Below are positions 21,922 through 24,010 of a stretch of 24,010 nt of DNA, piece after piece. Source of the DNA: Syntrophomonas sp. UBA4911 (GTDB taxonomy: Bacteria > Bacillota > Syntrophomonadia > Syntrophomonadales > Syntrophomonadaceae); assembly GCA_002398105.1 (NCBI GenBank), contig DHCD01000057.1:4217-28226 (forward strand), in the 5' to 3' direction. The translations under genes and the position numbers were made by a program. Each line of letters begins with the position of its first letter. The stretch's first letter is position 1. The notes under the pieces are model-generated. The model was not told the origin of the DNA, searched no databases, and worked only from the letters and a program-made list of their open reading frames with translations.

Positions 21922-22911
21922 TTGATCAGGGTCAAATTAAGTACTGATTTCCCTTATGAGCCGTTAATCAGACAGACTCCGGGACGGCGCGGAATCTGGG
22001 GCGACTGTCAGTTCTTTATTGACAGCGGGGTAAGTGATTGCGACTACTGGGTGGTATATAACGGAGTGCTGCAGCATGAGACCGCGTTTTGCTCACTTGC
22101 CAATACTATCCTCATCACTGGAGAGCCACCCAGTATAACTGATTATTCCCCGGCCTATGCCAACCAATTTGCCCGGGTGGTGACCTGTCATGCCCATCTG
22201 CCCCACCCCCGTCTTATTCTGAGTCAGACCGGACTGTGCTGGCATGCGGGCAGGGTGCTGCTGGATGTCAATGAACGCCGCAGCATTGTAAACCGGGATT
22301 ACGATGATTTTAAGGATTCGCAGGTTGTGCCTAAGAGTAAACTGATGTCGGTCATTACTTCCGTTAAGGATTTTACCGAGGGGCACCAGAAAAGGCTGAA
22401 TTTTGTCAGAAGGCTCAAAGCTTACTTTGGGGATGATATTGATGTTTTTGGGCGGGGCATACATGAAGTGGAGGATAAATGGGATGCCGTCAGTCCTTAT
22501 AAATACCATATTGCCCTGGAAAATTCGGCTTATCCCCATTACTGGACGGAAAAGCTGGCGGACGCTTATCTGGCCGGGGCTTACCCTATTTATTACGGCT
22601 GCCCCAATGTGGGTGATTATTTCCCGCCCGGTTCCCATACCCGGATCAATATTGACGATGTGGAAGGTTCGATCAGGGCCATTGAGGAGTGTGTAAGGGA
22701 ACGGCGCTATGAGGATTCTTTGGATAAAATTATAGAGGCTAGGAATATGGTGCTGGACCGCTATAATATTTTTGCTCTTATCGCCGACTTGGTGAAAGAA
22801 CCGGCAACTCGCCGCAGAAAAGTGGTAGTGACTGCCGGTCAGCCGGTAAGCCGGGTGGTAAGCTCCGGAATGACCGCCAAGCACCGGATAAGTTTTTATC
22901 CGGTGGGATAG
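21922..22911 (+). CDS. Glycosyltransferase family 10 fucosyltransferase
   Basis: Predicted to transfer L-fucose from GDP-fucose, usually in alpha-1,3 or 1,4 linkage, to a glycan. Start codon TTG 21922 with a strong AAGGAGG 6-7 nt upstream; 329 residues, no membrane anchor. The C-terminal donor domain has the GT10 signature: YKYHIALENS (193-202), HYWTEKLADAYLAGAYPIYY (206-225) and NVGDYFPPGS. The N-terminal half (about 1-150) is a divergent acceptor domain with a GEPPSITDY segment. A basic, serine- and valine-rich tail ends it. It follows fcl by 16 nt, so donor synthesis and use are in one operon. The acceptor sugar cannot be read from the sequence. Confidence 0.88.
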   Translation: MIRVKLSTDFPYEPLIRQTPGRRGIWGDCQFFIDSGVSDCDYWVVYNGVLQHETAFCSLANTILITGEPPSITDYSPAYANQFARVVTCHAHLPHPRLILSQTGLCWHAGRVLLDVNERRSIVNRDYDDFKDSQVVPKSKLMSVITSVKDFTEGHQKRLNFVRRLKAYFGDDIDVFGRGIHEVEDKWDAVSPYKYHIALENSAYPHYWTEKLADAYLAGAYPIYYGCPNVGDYFPPGSHTRINIDDVEGSIRAIEECVRERRYEDSLDKIIEARNMVLDRYNIFALIADLVKEPATRRRKVVVTAGQPVSRVVSSGMTAKHRISFYPVG

Positions 22912-23210
22912 GCGAATGAAAGACGCAGCCGGACAGGTTATTAAAACCGCCGGCTGGATGGGAGCATTGGGCCTGGAGGGGAGAAAAAGGGGACGAGCTG
23001 TATTTCAAGAGCAACTGACCATGAATGAATACAGGCATAAAACTTGGATTAGTTATAGCGTGGAGTTTGGATACATAAATATGCAGGCTCCGTCTAACGG
23101 CTCCTGCATATTTATGCATCCAAACAGAGTTGCTGTACTTTCAATCTGCGTCTTTCTTATCAAAGCTCCCGGCTTAAATCAAGGATTACAGCATGAGCCT
23201 AAGCGCCGGC
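22912..23210. other. Intergenic region between convergent glycosyltransferase genes
   Basis: About 299 nt. It contains the long palindrome at 23065-23125. An open frame over 22916-23257 crosses that palindrome and enters the end of the opposite gene, has no good ribosome binding site and is not supported. Repeats of GCCGGC around 23202-23222 overlap the end of the - strand gene. Confidence 0.5.
23065..23125. repeat. 23-bp near-perfect palindrome between convergent genes
   Basis: Arms 23065-23087 and 23103-23125 are complementary at 22 of 23 positions (one A-C mismatch at 23073/23117). The 15-nt loop holds a further CCGT/ACGG stem. The stem is AT-rich in the middle (CATAAATATGCAGG). Neither strand shows a T-run afterwards. 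It may act as a two-way transcript end or be a mobile extragenic palindrome. Confidence 0.75.
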
Positions 23211-23996
23211 TTAAGGCCGGCTGGCGATGGACTGGTAGTCGTCGGTATGGGCAATGATCACACAATCTTCCAGGATACGCTCTTCACTGTCCTGCCAGGT
23301 GTGGGAATCGACATCCAGGCGGCGGATGCCCACAAAGTTATAGCGATCGGTGGCATAGATGCGGATATTATTTCTGGTGCAGTCCCGGCAGAATTCAACG
23401 TCTTCACCCGCATCCAGGTTGCGGAAGCGGATCCGTTTTAATATAGATTTCCGGATCAGCATGGTAGCTCCGGTAACCCGGTCAACGAAGGTGTCTTCAT
23501 TGCCCGGGGAAAACAGGGCCAAAGTACCGCTGCCTTCGAAATACAGAAACCAACTGGCTTTGCCCACCAATCCCGCCCCGCTGTTCTCCAGGGCCGCTAC
23601 CGAGTTGGACAGGTAAGTGGGGGAGTAATAATCATCATCATCAAATTTGGCTACGTAGTCATAGGAGGCTTGGTGGGCGGCGTAGTTGAGGCATGATCCC
23701 TGGCCTATTCTTTCGTCTACCCGCAGCACCCTTACCCGCGGATATTCCGCCGTCTGCCTTCTCCAGAGCCCCAGGTCAATAGCATTGTTGTTGATTATGA
23801 TAATCAATTCTTTGGGCGTAAAATCCTGGCGTAAAAAGTTCTGCAGGATGTTTTGCAGATAAGCCGGACGCTCGGTGCAGGTTATAATTGATACCCCCCG
23901 GCGATTTTGGCTTGGGGGCTGGCTTTGGGGCTGAGAAGAAAAATTAACTCGGTAGGATTTGTTGCCGGCAATCTTTATGATCGGATTATTACTCAT
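23211..23996 (-). CDS. Glycosyltransferase family 2, paralogue of the gene at 18845
   Basis: A 261-residue GT-A fold transferase. After a Gln/Ser/Pro-rich linker (SSQPQSQPPSQN, 20-31), GVSIITCTERP (34-44), KELIIIINNN (62-71), KFDDDDYY (117-124), EGSGTLAL, GATMLI and AGEDVEF follow in the same order and spacing as in the + strand copy. The N-terminus (MSNNPIIKIAGNKSYRVNFS) differs, so they are diverged paralogues rather than a recent duplication. AGGAGGG lies 7 nt before the ATG at the window edge. It converges on the fucosyltransferase operon. It probably adds another sugar of the same surface glycan, donor unknown. Its upstream neighbours lie beyond the window. Confidence 0.85.
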   Translation of the reverse strand: MSNNPIIKIAGNKSYRVNFSSQPQSQPPSQNRRGVSIITCTERPAYLQNILQNFLRQDFTPKELIIIINNNAIDLGLWRRQTAEYPRVRVLRVDERIGQGSCLNYAAHQASYDYVAKFDDDDYYSPTYLSNSVAALENSGAGLVGKASWFLYFEGSGTLALFSPGNEDTFVDRVTGATMLIRKSILKRIRFRNLDAGEDVEFCRDCTRNNIRIYATDRYNFVGIRRLDVDSHTWQDSEERILEDCVIIAHTDDYQSIASRP

Positions 23997-24010
23997 TCGA
24001 AGACCCTCCT

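Noticed and set aside
22093..22884. 263-codon open frame on the - strand
   Set aside because: It lies wholly opposite the GT10 fucosyltransferase gene, whose signature motifs are clear; the antisense protein has no recognisable domain.
22916..23257. 113-codon + strand open frame after the fucosyltransferase
   Set aside because: It crosses the palindrome and enters the opposite gene, lacks a good ribosome binding site and matches no family.
1..24010. Search for CRISPR repeats, tRNA genes, and depletion of GGATC sites
   Set aside because: No regularly spaced repeats or cloverleaf sequences were seen. GGATC/GATCC sites appear frequently in the core genes, so there is no visible avoidance.

Overview
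The window reads as chromosome of an endospore-forming Clostridia-type Firmicute. It carries the dacF-spoIIAA-spoIIAB-sigF block, spoIIM, xerD, deoB and a CBS-domain family II pyrophosphatase, with strong AGGAGG-type ribosome binding sites. The pyrophosphatase and the lifestyle hints (iron alcohol dehydrogenase, pyrimidine phosphorylase) recall syntrophic or anaerobic lineages such as Syntrophomonadaceae or Peptococcaceae. I cannot fix the genus from sequence alone.

Region 1 (1-11105, + strand) is core. It runs CBS-pyrophosphatase, terminator, spoIIM, a small YqzK-like membrane protein, xerD, deoB, pdp, an iron-dependent alcohol dehydrogenase, a guanylate kinase-like/DUF1653 fusion, then dacF-spoIIAA-spoIIAB-sigF. 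The order resembles the Bacillus spoIIM-yqzK-xerD-deoB-punA-dacF-spoIIA segment, with pdp, adh and the kinase fusion in the punA slot. Regulatory sequence is readable here: a sigma-E-like promoter before spoIIM, a sigma-H-like promoter before spoIIAA, a hairpin that buries the spoIIAA ribosome binding site, and a hairpin that appears to bring a distant SD close to the spoIIAB start.

Region 2 (about 11106-16500) is a visibly AT-richer defence island, all genes on the - strand. It holds a type IIS restriction system: an AlwI/N.BspD6I-like nuclease plus a double-domain N6-adenine methyltransferase. Next is an orphan methyltransferase whose N-terminus looks like a truncated Bro-N (phage antirepressor) module. 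A decayed IS1182-type transposase fragment marks the far edge.

Region 3 (16500-18510) has a - strand four-histidine membrane cytochrome-like protein (DUF4405 type) with its own promoter, a possible response-regulator direct repeat and a terminator, then a + strand HAD-family 5'-nucleotidase.

Region 4 (18510-24010) is a GDP-L-fucose cassette: gmd, fcl and a GT10 fucosyltransferase. It is bracketed by two paralogous family 2 glycosyltransferases facing each other. Together these genes would make GDP-fucose from GDP-mannose and build a fucosylated surface glycan (spore coat, S-layer or flagellin; the acceptor is not visible). A long near-perfect palindrome lies between the convergent genes at the end. 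No tRNA, rRNA or CRISPR array was seen.
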